Assembly (NCBI GenBank): GCA_002215645.1
Contig: NGFI01000005.1
Coordinates: forward strand, 426,678-490,677
Origin: Gemmatimonadetes bacterium 2013_60CM_65_52
Lineage (GTDB): Bacteria; Gemmatimonadota; Gemmatimonadetes; Gemmatimonadales; Gemmatimonadaceae
DNA length: 64,000 nucleotides
Direction of reading: 5' to 3'
Made by a program: the position numbers and the translations under genes. Within the stretch, counting starts at the first letter, position 1. Each line of letters starts with the position of its first letter. This document shows, in pieces, positions 16,033 through 25,041 of this stretch. Under the pieces are notes generated by a model. It had not been told where the DNA came from. It ran no database searches and saw only the letters and a program-made list of their open reading frames with translations.

Positions 16033-19000
16033 TCAGCGCGGATCGAGCCGGCGCCCCGTGTTCAGGTTGTCCCAGTTGAGCACGGTGTTGAATACCATGA
16101 AATAGCTCCCGATCGTCTCTCCGCGCCAGATGGGATTGCCGGCAAACAGGACAACATGTCCTCGCTGGAATGGCACATCCACAACGACTGGACGCTGCGC
16201 GATGTCCGTTCCGCCCTCCAGCAGCCCTGAGGCGAGTAGTCCCCGCTGCTCGCCGAAACGGAGCACGACACGCGGACGCTGATCCGGCGGAATGACGTTC
16301 AAGGGCGTGCGAAGCTGCTCCGGCGTCGGAAGAGCGTACTGCCACGGCTGTATCGTCTCCGGCACCGGTGCTGAATGCGCCGAATCGAGCGCGGACCGGC
16401 CTTGGACGACGTCCGGCTCGTCCGCCAGGCCGCGTCCCGTCGCGCGGTCCGTCGGAGTGCCGAAGCGATTTCCGCGTCCTCCGCCGCGGTTGGCGCTGAC
16501 GCCGAAGCTCTGACCGTTCTCGGAATAGATGGAGAGGTTCTCCGGAATGCCGTACATGATCGGACTGGCGGCATCGACGACCTTGGACCGCAGCAGGCTC
16601 CCCACCACGCGCCCGCGGGTCTGATTCATCGCAACGCCACTGGCGAAGCCGTACTGGATGGCGAAGTCCGACGTGTTGTCGGAGGTGATCAGAACGCCAC
16701 CCTTGGCGACGAATTGCTGGAGCTTTGCGAGTCCGTCGAAGCCAAGGCCCGGGCGAACGTCATCGGTCTGCGCCCAGGTGCCGATGTTTGGCGTCTCCGG
16801 CGTGTTCTTCCACGGCATCGGGTTCCGCCAGCGCGGCATGCCCTCGACGATCCCCTGACCTCCGGGTCCGCCGGGCCCAAAGATGATGACGTCGTATTTC
16901 GCATTCAGATCCGGCGTCTTCGCGATGTCCTGCACGGAGATGTAATCGTACGGAATATCGAGCTGATCGAACGCGTACCGCCACCAGCCTTCGGTCTGCG
17001 TGCTCTGCCACGTGTGCATCACGGCCATGCGCGCGGCGCGGAGTGGATGCGTCTTGACCGTCGGCGCGCGATCCACTGCCGCGACCATGAGCCCCAGTTC
17101 CCGTGCCGCCTTGTCGATGTCGCTCCGCGAAATGCCGCTGATGATGAAGGACCCGCGCGGATACGACTGGTTGCCGAGTTGAAATGAGTCCTCCGCGGCC
17201 TTGAAGTCGGCGCTCCGCAGACGATAGCGAAGTGTGGCGAGGGCGTTGTCCGCGTTATGCCGGATGACGAACACGCTGCCGTCGCCGCTCACACCGCCAG
17301 GAGCGCGAATCTCACCCTTTACCAGCTCTACGGGGACGTCGAGCACCTTCGGGTCCACGACTCTCGCCGCCTGAACGGCGAATCCCTCGGGGAACGACCA
17401 CCCGGTGTCGTCGTAGGGCGTCTTCTGTGGATCATTGGGCGCCCAGAACTGCTTGTCGAGCAGTCCGTCAGCCGCGCGCGAATAGGGCTGGTCCATGCGC
17501 ACGATGTAGCTGCCCGCAGGGAACTCCTTGACCTCGGTCTCCGTTGCGCGAGCCGGTGGCGGCGTGGTGTCCTGCCCGGCCCGGGCTCCCGCACGATTGG
17601 CACGCGTGACAGGAACGCTCACAGAAAATGGCGCGGCCGCGCGCGAAATTTCGACGTGCTGTTTTTGGAGAACCCGCAGCAGCTCGGCCTGCGCGCCGGG
17701 CCGTGGATCCGCGGCGCTGAACACGTAAGCGGCCGGCCCTTCGGTGCGGGCCTTCAACACCGAGCGCTTGCTCTTCTCGTAGAAGTTCTGGAGGAAGAGA
17801 CGCCGATTCGTGGCGAAGTAGTTGAGCGAGACGAGGAGCCCGGTCTGCTCGTAATTGTTGTTGTTGCGGAGCGACCACATGACGCGTGGCAGCGCGGGAT
17901 TCTGCCGGTACCACGTCCGCTCCGTATCGTACGGTCCCAGCGTCCGCTCGAGCGTCTCGGCGGTGCCGCCATTGCCGAACGTCTCGTACAGGCGGCTGAT
18001 GCCGTTGTGCATCGCCGCGAGGAACATGAGATACCCGGGCGACCAGGTGTCGAAGTTGCCGTGGGCGAAGACGCCCGGCATGCCGAATCGCGTCATCTCC
18101 TGGACGTTGTGCCAGCCGATCATCTGCCATTCGTTCGTGAGCAGCGGGTCGATCCACGCGTTGAATGGTCCGTCGCCGACGGTGTTGTCGTACAGATAGG
18201 CGACCGACTCATGCAGGTCGTGCAGCACCTGCGCCTGCTGGCTGAGGTAGGTGTCGAGGACGTTCTGCGACAGCTTGAGCGTGAGCGCCATGGCGTCGCG
18301 GTTGTTGTCGTGCGCGACATAGTGGCCCCAGTAGAGCAGGGGCGGCACCGTCTCACCCGGGTGAGCCATGTGCCACCGGAACAAGTCCACCATGCGGTCG
18401 CGTCCGTCCACTTCCACGACGGGCGTAATGAGTGTGACGAGATTGTTCCTGATGTGGCGGACGTAGGGGCTCTCGTCCGCCGCGAGGCGATAGGCGAGCT
18501 CCATGAGTGCGGTGGGCGCGCCGGATTCCGTGGAGTGAATGGTCCCGGTGATGTAGTACACCGGCGCGACTTCAGAGACGATGCGCGCCGCCTCGGCGTC
18601 GTTCATGCCGATGCTGCGCGGGTCCGCCAGTTTCGCGAGCTTCGCACGATTCTCGTCGAGCTTCGCCATCAGGGATTCGGACGCCACGGCGACGGCGATC
18701 ATCTCGCGGCCTTCCTCCGTCCGTCCAATGGAGAAGACCTTCACGCGCGGCGTGGATTTCTCCAGGAGGCGCATGTAGGCGTAGACTTCCTTCGAGTACG
18801 GGAAGTAGTTCTTCGCGCCGGCGATGTCGCCGAGCACGGCTTTCGGCGTCGGCAGTGCGGAGGCGGGCAGGTAGTCCACGAGCGGCGACAGAAAGAATTT
18901 CTCCGTCGTGTACTCGAGGATCTTCTTCGTGTATTCCTCGTCGACAGGCTGGGTGGGAGCGCGCCCTGGCTTGAGCGCTGCGGGGTCCACCGCCTGCGCA

Positions 19001-19056
19001 GAGAGCTCCGGTCCGGAGAGCAGCAGGAGAGCGACGAGGACGAAGAGGAGAGGCAT
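16033..19056 (-). CDS. secreted zinc carboxypeptidase, family M14, large form
   Basis: The 1007-residue protein has a signal peptide (LLFVLVALLLLSGPELSAQ) and an M14 domain in its first half. The zinc motif HxxE is TIHSTESGAP (H174, E177), the substrate-binding arginine lies in AHDNNRDAM, and the third zinc ligand is probably in LHDLHESVAYLYD. The second half (about residues 480-1000) has repeated mixed alpha/beta segments, including a GATase1-like part (YDVIIFGPGGPGGQ; GGVLITSDNTSDFAIQYG), as is usual for this family of large bacterial M14 proteins. It should act in the periplasm or outside. It heads a unit with the Ig-like lipoprotein and SET genes. Confidence 0.87.
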   Translation of the reverse strand: MPLLFVLVALLLLSGPELSAQAVDPAALKPGRAPTQPVDEEYTKKILEYTTEKFFLSPLVDYLPASALPTPKAVLGDIAGAKNYFPYSKEVYAYMRLLEKSTPRVKVFSIGRTEEGREMIAVAVASESLMAKLDENRAKLAKLADPRSIGMNDAEAARIVSEVAPVYYITGTIHSTESGAPTALMELAYRLAADESPYVRHIRNNLVTLITPVVEVDGRDRMVDLFRWHMAHPGETVPPLLYWGHYVAHDNNRDAMALTLKLSQNVLDTYLSQQAQVLHDLHESVAYLYDNTVGDGPFNAWIDPLLTNEWQMIGWHNVQEMTRFGMPGVFAHGNFDTWSPGYLMFLAAMHNGISRLYETFGNGGTAETLERTLGPYDTERTWYRQNPALPRVMWSLRNNNNYEQTGLLVSLNYFATNRRLFLQNFYEKSKRSVLKARTEGPAAYVFSAADPRPGAQAELLRVLQKQHVEISRAAAPFSVSVPVTRANRAGARAGQDTTPPPARATETEVKEFPAGSYIVRMDQPYSRAADGLLDKQFWAPNDPQKTPYDDTGWSFPEGFAVQAARVVDPKVLDVPVELVKGEIRAPGGVSGDGSVFVIRHNADNALATLRYRLRSADFKAAEDSFQLGNQSYPRGSFIISGISRSDIDKAARELGLMVAAVDRAPTVKTHPLRAARMAVMHTWQSTQTEGWWRYAFDQLDIPYDYISVQDIAKTPDLNAKYDVIIFGPGGPGGQGIVEGMPRWRNPMPWKNTPETPNIGTWAQTDDVRPGLGFDGLAKLQQFVAKGGVLITSDNTSDFAIQYGFASGVAMNQTRGRVVGSLLRSKVVDAASPIMYGIPENLSIYSENGQSFGVSANRGGGRGNRFGTPTDRATGRGLADEPDVVQGRSALDSAHSAPVPETIQPWQYALPTPEQLRTPLNVIPPDQRPRVVLRFGEQRGLLASGLLEGGTDIAQRPVVVDVPFQRGHVVLFAGNPIWRGETIGSYFMVFNTVLNWDNLNTGRRLDPR

Positions 19057-19070
19057 GTTGAAAAGTCTGG

Positions 19071-19091
19071 TGAGCGGTGAGCCGTGAACAA
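19071..19091 (+). repeat. short tandem TGAGCGG-type heptamers
   Basis: Three 7-bp units (TGAGCGG, TGAGCCG, TGAACAA) lie 14 bp upstream of the M14 start on the divergent side. They resemble the TGAACGG units at 41552. There is no inverted arm here. Confidence 0.45.
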
Positions 19092-19157
19092 TCTGCGACC
19101 CGTCGCGAGGGCAGTCCAGCAGTGTTCTCCCGAGCGAATTGCCACTAGCGTGCAGAC

Positions 19158-20789
19158 GTGAGCGGATACCTGGTGGTGATCCATCTCGACAACCGTCCCG
19201 CTACGCGCGAAGAGCTCGCGCCATTCGCGCTTCCGCTCGCGGAGCGCGGACCGCACGGAGCTCGGCCACGCCTGTTCGGAAACGTCGGCGTGATGTCATC
19301 GCTGTTGTACACCGGCGATCCGCGGCTCGACGCGACGGTGGCCACGATCGGCGAGCGTCTCGTCGTAGCGGGCCAGGTTCGAATGGACGCGCGGCCTGCG
19401 CTGCTCGTGGCATTCCGGAACGCCGGCCGCGATCTCACCGACGATGAAACCGACGTCTCGCTCTTTGCGCACGCGTGGGATCTCTGGTCTGCCGGCGCGC
19501 TCGATCGTGTGATCGGTGACTTCAGCGTGTGCGTCGTGGATCGACGCGATGGGTCCGTCACACTGGTTCGTGATCGGTTCGGAGTGCGCCCTCTGTTTCA
19601 TGCCACGGTTGGGCGAACGCTGATCGCCTCGAACGTGCTGCGCGCCGTTCTTGCGTCACCGGACGTGTCGCACGTCCTGAACGACGATGCCGTCGCCGAC
19701 TTCATCGCGTCGGGTGCGCCGGAAGAGTCAGGTGCGACGATCTTTCGCGACGTGCGCTGCGTGCCGCCGGCGCATTTCGTCCGCACCGGCGCCGCGGCGC
19801 AACGGTATTGGTCCGTGGCCGATCTCCCGATGCGAGCGGAAGAGGACGTGAACGCACTCCGTCACGCGTTTGTGCAGGCAATCGGAGATCGGCTCCGCGC
19901 TCCGGCGATTTCGGTCCTCACCTCCGGCGGAATCGAATCGACGGCGATCGCGGCCATGACGTGCGCGACGCTGAAGGTTCCGGCGGCCGTTCACGCCGTC
20001 ACCGTCGATCTCCCGAGCATCGCTCCGTCGCCGAGGGTCGCTTACGTGCAGTCCGTCGCCCGAACACTTGGCATCCGTCACACCGTCGTCAACGGTGATC
20101 GCTTCGGATTTCACGAAGGACTGGAATACGTTGCAGCGAGATTGCCTCACACCGCCGCGCCGTCGTGTGATCTCGACGTCGAGCTTCGGCGTGAGGTGAT
20201 GCGTCGCGCAGTCTCCAATTCGCGCGTGGTGCTCTCGGACGGAGATCCGGACGCGCTGCTCGGGCTTCCGACGCCAAGCGGGCACGGCGCACCATCCCCC
20301 GCGTGGCTTCGCGAGGACCTGCGCCGGCGACGTGATGCGCGATTGAGCGCGCGAGCGGCGGATGCGCAGGACTTTCCGTCATGGCCCGGTCTTCCGCATG
20401 GCGCCGCCACGCTGGAGTCGCTCGATCCGGGAGCGCACGCTGTGCCCGCGGACGTCCGGTTCCCGCTGCTCGACGTGCGCATCGTGGCACTGATGCTTTC
20501 GGCGCCGGCGGAGCGGCAGCAACAGTTGCTTGACGACGCAACGCAGGGCGCTCTCCCACGACACCCACCTGACGAACAATCCATCCACATGCCGGAGCTG
20601 CTCTCGGCGCGCTTCGCGCAATGGTGGAGCCGCCGGCCGATGCCGTTTACGCCCTGCGACGCCCTCCGCCGCTATCTGGACGCGGCCGTTGCTCCGCCGA
20701 CAGCCGCCCCCGATGGAAGTTCCGACGACGCGCTCATCGAGCTCCGACTCCGCAGTCTCGACCGATGGCTGCGTGTGGAAACCGCGTAG
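19158..20789 (+). CDS. asparagine-synthetase-like protein with altered active sites
   Basis: The 543-residue protein has the two-domain layout of AsnB-type proteins. The N-terminal Ntn-glutaminase-like half includes GALDRVIGDFSVCVVDRRDG and RDRFGVRPLFHA. The C-terminal half is a PP-loop synthetase-like domain. The catalytic Cys2 of the glutaminase is missing (the protein begins M-S-G-Y). The PP-loop reads TSGGIES (255-261) instead of SGGLDS, and the canonical SGDGADE region reads SDGDPDA. Lasso-peptide cyclases also lack Cys2 but keep the PP-loop Asp. No precursor peptide or protease gene is near. It may be a diverged amide-forming enzyme or a pseudoenzyme. The downstream SDR is 9 bp away. 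Confidence 0.75.
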   Translation: MSGYLVVIHLDNRPATREELAPFALPLAERGPHGARPRLFGNVGVMSSLLYTGDPRLDATVATIGERLVVAGQVRMDARPALLVAFRNAGRDLTDDETDVSLFAHAWDLWSAGALDRVIGDFSVCVVDRRDGSVTLVRDRFGVRPLFHATVGRTLIASNVLRAVLASPDVSHVLNDDAVADFIASGAPEESGATIFRDVRCVPPAHFVRTGAAAQRYWSVADLPMRAEEDVNALRHAFVQAIGDRLRAPAISVLTSGGIESTAIAAMTCATLKVPAAVHAVTVDLPSIAPSPRVAYVQSVARTLGIRHTVVNGDRFGFHEGLEYVAARLPHTAAPSCDLDVELRREVMRRAVSNSRVVLSDGDPDALLGLPTPSGHGAPSPAWLREDLRRRRDARLSARAADAQDFPSWPGLPHGAATLESLDPGAHAVPADVRFPLLDVRIVALMLSAPAERQQQLLDDATQGALPRHPPDEQSIHMPELLSARFAQWWSRRPMPFTPCDALRRYLDAAVAPPTAAPDGSSDDALIELRLRSLDRWLRVETA

Positions 20790-20798
20790 ATTCGTCGC

Positions 20799-21614
20799 AT
20801 GACGAACTCCTCGATGGATCTCACGGGCCGCGTCGCGGTCGTGACCGGCGGTTACGGTGTGCTCGGCGGCACGATTGCATCGGGACTCGCCGCGGCGGGC
20901 GCTCGAGTCGCCATTCTCGGCCGTAACCGGAGTGCCGCCGATGCAAAGGCGCGGGAGATTCAGGCGTCCGGCGCGGACACTACAGTTCTCATTGCCGACG
21001 CGTTGGACGAGGCCGCCGTTCGCGCGGCGCGCGACGAGCTGCTCCAGCAGTGGGGGCGCGTGGACATTCTCATCAACGCAGCGGGTGGACACGTCGCAGG
21101 CGCGCGCAACGACGACCGCAGCATCTTCGACGTCCCCCTCGACGCATTCGACGAAGTGCTGCGACTCAACTTGCACGGGACCGTCATTCCATCCATGGCC
21201 TTCGGCGAGACGATGGCCGCGCGGCGATCGGGATGCATCGTCAACATCTCGTCCATGGCTGCCGTCCGCGCGTTGAGCGGTGTGCTCGGCTACTCCGTCG
21301 CGAAGACCGGCATCGACAGCTTCACGCGGTGGATGGCCGTGGAGCTTGCGCGCAAGCACGGAGATGGCGTCCGCGTGAATGCCGTGGCGCCCGGATTCTT
21401 CGTCACGACGCAAAACGCGAGCGTCCTCATCAAGGAGGACGGCAGCTACACGGAGCGCGCGACGCAGATCGTCGCGCACACGCCCATGGGTCGTTTCGGC
21501 CGTCCGGCGGAGCTCGTGGGTTGCGTGCAGTGGCTCTGCAGCGACGCAGCCTCGTTCGTCACGGGCGCGGTGATCCCGGTTGACGGCGGGTACAGCATCT
21601 ACGGCGGCGTATAA
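20799..21614 (+). CDS. SDR-family oxidoreductase, probable D-mannonate (fructuronate) oxidoreductase
   Basis: The 271-residue protein has the classical SDR pattern: TGGYGVLGGTIA for NAD(P) binding, NAAGG, the catalytic Ser-Tyr-Lys (NISSMAA; GYSVAKTG) and VAPGFF. The long C-terminal section (NASVLIKEDGSYTERA, AHTPMGRFGRPAELVG, VIPVDGGYSIYGGV) is like the SDR-type D-mannonate oxidoreductases that replace UxuB in some bacteria and interconvert fructuronate and mannonate. No uxuA or uxaC is in the window, so the exact substrate is not certain. It is probably co-transcribed with the asparagine-synthetase-like gene. ATG 20814 is an alternative start. Confidence 0.8.
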   Translation: MTNSSMDLTGRVAVVTGGYGVLGGTIASGLAAAGARVAILGRNRSAADAKAREIQASGADTTVLIADALDEAAVRAARDELLQQWGRVDILINAAGGHVAGARNDDRSIFDVPLDAFDEVLRLNLHGTVIPSMAFGETMAARRSGCIVNISSMAAVRALSGVLGYSVAKTGIDSFTRWMAVELARKHGDGVRVNAVAPGFFVTTQNASVLIKEDGSYTERATQIVAHTPMGRFGRPAELVGCVQWLCSDAASFVTGAVIPVDGGYSIYGGV

Positions 21615-21624
21615 CCGAACGGTC

Positions 21625-23064
21625 TTACTGCTGGCGCACGGACATTCCCGCGCGGCCACTCGCCTCCGCGCGTACCACGAGTCCGTCGCGCGTGACGAAC
21701 AACCCGCGCACCGACACCGAATCCACCACGCCGCTGAGCGTTACCGCGTCGCCCAGCTTCCGGTTCAATCCCTCGAGCAGCATTGCGCGCGCTTTCGCAA
21801 GCGCCGGTTCTGTAGAGATTTGCGTTCGCCGGCGCAGCTCGGCGCGAAGGTCGTCTGACCGCAGCCACGCATAGGTCGTGAGCATGCGGCTGTCCGTGCG
21901 CAGATCGAAATCGAGGTCCGGGACGACGATCGAGCCATGGAAGCGATCGATGAGCGGCGTGCCGGCGAGCTGCAGGACGCCATCCGCGCCGCCCGCGAAC
22001 GTGAACGCAATCGCGAGCTGGCCCTTGGGCTGAGGCATCACCGTCACCCGACGCAGCGTGGCAACGTGTCCGGATCCGGTGAAGTGCTTCCCCTCAAGGG
22101 CGGAGCTCAGTTGGCGCGACGCCGTGCCGTAGTCCACGAGACCGTCCAGCACTACGTGAAATCCCTGCACGCGTCCGGTATCACGTGAGAGCGCGGGGAT
22201 TCCTGTGGTTCTGACCGCGGGTTCCGCATTCCCCGTGACGATGCGCGGTCTGGCGTCGAGGCTCACGGGCACGGTGAGCACTCTGCGGCGCCCGCGTGCG
22301 TGCCCAACGCGAAGTCGCTCGGGCCCGAGCACCAACCAGACGCCGTCCGCGAGCTTGATGGGACTCGACAGCATTTCCCACCATTCTTTTACGTGCGTCG
22401 AGAGATCGACTGCGCCGATCTTCCGGTCGATGTCGCCCAATTGAGCCGTCAGGGCGGTTCGGGCGGCATCGACGACACTTGCGGTGACGTCGCGGTGCAG
22501 AATGCTGACGTCGCAGTGGTCTCGCGGAGCCGCTGACGCAGGAGCCACTCGCACGACCCGGGCGTGCGATACGAGGTGCCAGTCCCCGGACAGGGAGAGT
22601 GGCGTTGCAAGCTCGACGGCGAGCCGTGGCCGCTCGTCTCCGGACCCACACCCCGCACTCAGTGTTGGCGCCAGCGGAGGCTTGTAATAGCCACGCGCCG
22701 TGTATGCGACCGTCGCCCGGAGGTGCAGCTCGTCTCCATCGGCGAAGGCAGAGAACGGTCCGCGCGTCGCCTGAAAGGCATAGTGACGACGCGGATCGTC
22801 CGGCACCTCCCGCACACTGTCGATGGACCCAAACGACTTCGGCACATTGCGCTCGACGAGCGCCAATACGTTCGTGAAGTCGTACTCGAGCGGCACGCTG
22901 AAATGCGACAGCTCGGCGGGAGCCGGATCGGGCGCCGACGCGTCGGGTGGCCTTGGCGAGGCCGCGGGTGGCTCGCGCGTGCAGCCCGCAGCCGCGGCCA
23001 TCGCGAGCGCCAGGAGACCGAAAACGACCCCGGATTCCCGAGGCGATGCGACGACGGACCTCAA
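21625..23064 (-). CDS. DUF4403-family lipoprotein (first paralogue)
   Basis: The 479-residue protein has a lipoprotein signal (FGLLALAMAAAAGC) followed by a Pro/Ala linker. The body matches DUF4403: HFSVPLEYDFTNVLALVERNVPKSF at the start, TARGYYKPP, the central ADGVWLVLGPERLRVG with VTGNAEPAV, and near the end GTPLIDRFHGSIVVPDLDFDL and LGDAVTLSGVVDSVSVRGLF. The family is of unknown function, widespread in envelope lipoproteins. TTG at 23064 gives a normal lipoprotein leader; GTG at 23100 is possible and would overlap the divergent PAP2 gene. A second DUF4403 gene lies at 44912-46306. It converges with the SDR gene. Confidence 0.83.
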   Translation of the reverse strand: MRSVVASPRESGVVFGLLALAMAAAAGCTREPPAASPRPPDASAPDPAPAELSHFSVPLEYDFTNVLALVERNVPKSFGSIDSVREVPDDPRRHYAFQATRGPFSAFADGDELHLRATVAYTARGYYKPPLAPTLSAGCGSGDERPRLAVELATPLSLSGDWHLVSHARVVRVAPASAAPRDHCDVSILHRDVTASVVDAARTALTAQLGDIDRKIGAVDLSTHVKEWWEMLSSPIKLADGVWLVLGPERLRVGHARGRRRVLTVPVSLDARPRIVTGNAEPAVRTTGIPALSRDTGRVQGFHVVLDGLVDYGTASRQLSSALEGKHFTGSGHVATLRRVTVMPQPKGQLAIAFTFAGGADGVLQLAGTPLIDRFHGSIVVPDLDFDLRTDSRMLTTYAWLRSDDLRAELRRRTQISTEPALAKARAMLLEGLNRKLGDAVTLSGVVDSVSVRGLFVTRDGLVVRAEASGRAGMSVRQQ

Positions 23065-23094
23065 CCGCGCCCGATTCCTGCAAACGTGGCCTGC

Positions 23095-23796
23095 ATGCAC
23101 ATGAATGATGCGGCGGAACCGGCCGCCGCGCTCGCGGGCCCGTCGGATGAACGGCGGCCGTCCCGTGACGAGCACGCTACGCGCCGCTGGCTGGAGGTCG
23201 TGGGTCTCGGTGTCCTGTCGCTCTTCATTTTTGCGCTGATCGGTGAGGATGTGTTCGAGCACGCCACGCTGCCAATGGACACCGCCGTCCGCGCCTGGGT
23301 GCTCGCACACCAATCCCGTCTCGCATACCGAATCTTTCACGCCATCACGATCGTGGGTGGAGTGAATACGCTCGCGTTTCTCGGAATCGCCGGTGGCCTC
23401 TATCTCTGGAGGCGCGGACACTCCTTCGTGGCGTTCGCGGTGCTTCTCGCGCCGTTGGTGTCCATTCTCACCTATCTGGGCGTGAAACACTTCTATGCCC
23501 GGAAGCGGCCGCCGTCGTTCGGCCGAATATTCGAAGGAACCTACGCTTTTCCGTCGGCGCACAGCACGGCGTCGGCGGCCATCTGCGGAACGCTCGCGTA
23601 CGTGTTCTGGCGGCAGGGCATCGTACCTGGATGGGTCGCGCTGTGCTTTGCGATCCTCGTGCCGCTCGCAATCGGCGCGAGCCGAGTGTACCTGGATGTC
23701 CATTGGGCGAGCGACGTGCTGGGCGGATGGAGCGCCGGCGTCCTCGTCGCCGTCATGTCCGCGGCGCTCTACAACGCGAACGGACGCGGCGCATGA
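23095..23796 (+). CDS. PAP2-superfamily membrane phosphatase (first of a pair)
   Basis: The 233-residue integral membrane protein has the three-part acid phosphatase signature: KHFYARKRP (KX6RP), FPSAHS (PSGH-like) and SRVYLDVHWASD (SRX5HX3D). Several transmembrane helices flank them. Such enzymes dephosphorylate phosphatidic acid, phosphatidylglycerol phosphate or undecaprenyl pyrophosphate on the periplasmic side. The start (ATG 23095 or 23101) lies 30 bp from the divergent DUF4403 start. The stop overlaps the next PAP2 gene by 4 bp (ATGA). Confidence 0.87.
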   Translation: MHMNDAAEPAAALAGPSDERRPSRDEHATRRWLEVVGLGVLSLFIFALIGEDVFEHATLPMDTAVRAWVLAHQSRLAYRIFHAITIVGGVNTLAFLGIAGGLYLWRRGHSFVAFAVLLAPLVSILTYLGVKHFYARKRPPSFGRIFEGTYAFPSAHSTASAAICGTLAYVFWRQGIVPGWVALCFAILVPLAIGASRVYLDVHWASDVLGGWSAGVLVAVMSAALYNANGRGA

Positions 23797-24617
23797 GGCA
23801 ATTCGTCATCGCGCTGTTGTCGCTCACTCGAGCGTTGGCCGCACAGCAGCCCGACGCCCCATCATCGGGCGTTCTCCTCGATCACCGCGATCTCGCGCTC
23901 CTCGCCGGCGCCACGGCGGCCTCGGCGCTGCTCACTAAATGGGACAGGCCGCTCGCGCGCGCGTTCTCCGATTCCGCGCTCCACGCGCGGCATCCCGGTT
24001 TCGGAACGGCGGCGCAGCGCACGAGTCACGTCACCGAGACGGTGCTGATGATCGCTGGCGGGACGACGTACTTCGTCGCGCACCGGACGAACCACGCGTC
24101 GGTCGCGGAGGTCGCGTTTCACACGACCGAGGGCGTCGCCGGAGCGGCGATGTTCATTCAGATCATACGCGGCGCTCTCGGGCGCGGACGCCCCTATGTG
24201 ATCAACGATTCCGGCGAGGTCCGGGACGCCGACCCCTACGAGTTCAACTTTCTGAAGGGCTTCACCAGCTTCAACTACCGATCCTGGCCATCCATGCATG
24301 CGATGGCGACGTACGCCGCGGCGGCGGGACTCGCGACGGAGATGCGATATCGCGACACGCCCAATCGGCACGTCTGGAGTGGCATGCTGTACGTCGTGGC
24401 GGCGAGCCCCTCCTTCGCCCGGATGTACCTGGACGAACATTGGGCCAGCGACATCGCCATGGGGGTTTTCATCGGGATTTTTGCGGGACAGAAGGCCGTG
24501 AGCTACGCCCATGAGCATCCCGACAACCGAATCGACAGGCGTTTTCTGGGTTCTCAGGTGCGCGCCACCATCACGCGGGATGCCTCGGGCTACTCCTTTT
24601 CGCTGAGCCCATTCTAG
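23793..24617 (+). CDS. periplasmic/membrane PAP2-superfamily phosphatase (second of a pair)
   Basis: The 274-residue protein has a signal peptide (FVIALLSLTRALAAQQ) and the PAP2 motifs GALGRGRP, SWPSMHAM and ARMYLDEHWASD. It shares motif order with its upstream neighbour but little sequence outside the motifs, so the pair is not a recent duplication. The C-terminal 40 residues are soluble, ending in a beta-strand-like segment with terminal Phe (GYSFSLSPF). The ATG overlaps the preceding stop (ATGA), so the two are translated together and may act on the same lipid phosphate pool. Confidence 0.84.
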   Translation: MRQFVIALLSLTRALAAQQPDAPSSGVLLDHRDLALLAGATAASALLTKWDRPLARAFSDSALHARHPGFGTAAQRTSHVTETVLMIAGGTTYFVAHRTNHASVAEVAFHTTEGVAGAAMFIQIIRGALGRGRPYVINDSGEVRDADPYEFNFLKGFTSFNYRSWPSMHAMATYAAAAGLATEMRYRDTPNRHVWSGMLYVVAASPSFARMYLDEHWASDIAMGVFIGIFAGQKAVSYAHEHPDNRIDRRFLGSQVRATITRDASGYSFSLSPF

Positions 24618-24693
24618 GGCACATGGGGTGTCTGGAGACTCGTGTGTCTCACCCATGGAAGCCGGGAAGCGCGACTCTACGTGCGAACGGTAA

Positions 24694-24770
24694 CCGCAAA
24701 AACGAAGTCGAGTCGGACGGGCGCATTCCGGTGGGGTGTGCGTCAGCCTGGCTCGATTTCGTTTTTGCAG
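24694..24770. repeat. imperfect inverted repeat, about 19-23 bp arms
   Basis: The left arm 24694-24716 (CCGCAAAAACGAAGTCGAG...) pairs with the right arm 24747-24770 (...CTCGATTTCGTTTTTGCAG). Two mismatches fall in the outer 19 bp. The spacer is 30 nt. It could be a transcript hairpin or the ends of a small decayed insertion. Confidence 0.7.
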
Positions 24771-24902
24771 TGGTATGCACGGGTCCGCAAGCCCTCCGTG
24801 TCTTTCTGTGCCGTCTGCTGCCTGGATGTGGGCGGGCTCTCAGTGTGCGTGGCGCGGCACCCCCATGTTTCCGCGGTTGCCGAGAAATAGAACAGCCTGA
24901 AT

Positions 24903-24930
24903 GAACCACAGCACAGAGAGCAGAGAAGGG
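24903..24930 (+). repeat. degenerate CACAGAG-type repeat, single arm
   Basis: The sequence ACCACAGCACAGAGAGCAGAG holds the same 8-9-bp CACAGAG motif as the long palindrome at 35880-35966, without an inverted partner. Confidence 0.5.
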
Positions 24931-25041
24931 CCCATCTTCTCAAGAAACCCTCGCTCGGCGGAAAAGGTCCTAATAAGAAGGCACCAACATTTGACGCTCC
25001 AGTACCCTGGATCGCGGTCGCTTCAGGAGGGTTACGTAACT

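Larger units (their letters stand above)
24618..25041. other. non-coding, lower-GC stretch
   Basis: About 420 bp without a supportable gene. G+C is visibly lower than around it. It holds an imperfect inverted repeat (24694-24770) and a short CACAGAG-type repeat (24903-24930), and ends in the leader of the small secreted-protein gene. Short open frames here have no signal peptide, ribosome site or recognisable domain. Confidence 0.6.

Noticed and set aside
19158-21614. A lasso-peptide or other RiPP cluster around the asparagine-synthetase-like gene
   Set aside because: No precursor peptide, B protein/protease or exporter is adjacent, and the PP-loop is altered.
23065-23703. An N-terminal extension of the first DUF4403 protein
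   Set aside because: It lies opposite the PAP2 gene, is Arg/His-rich and precedes a lipoprotein signal.
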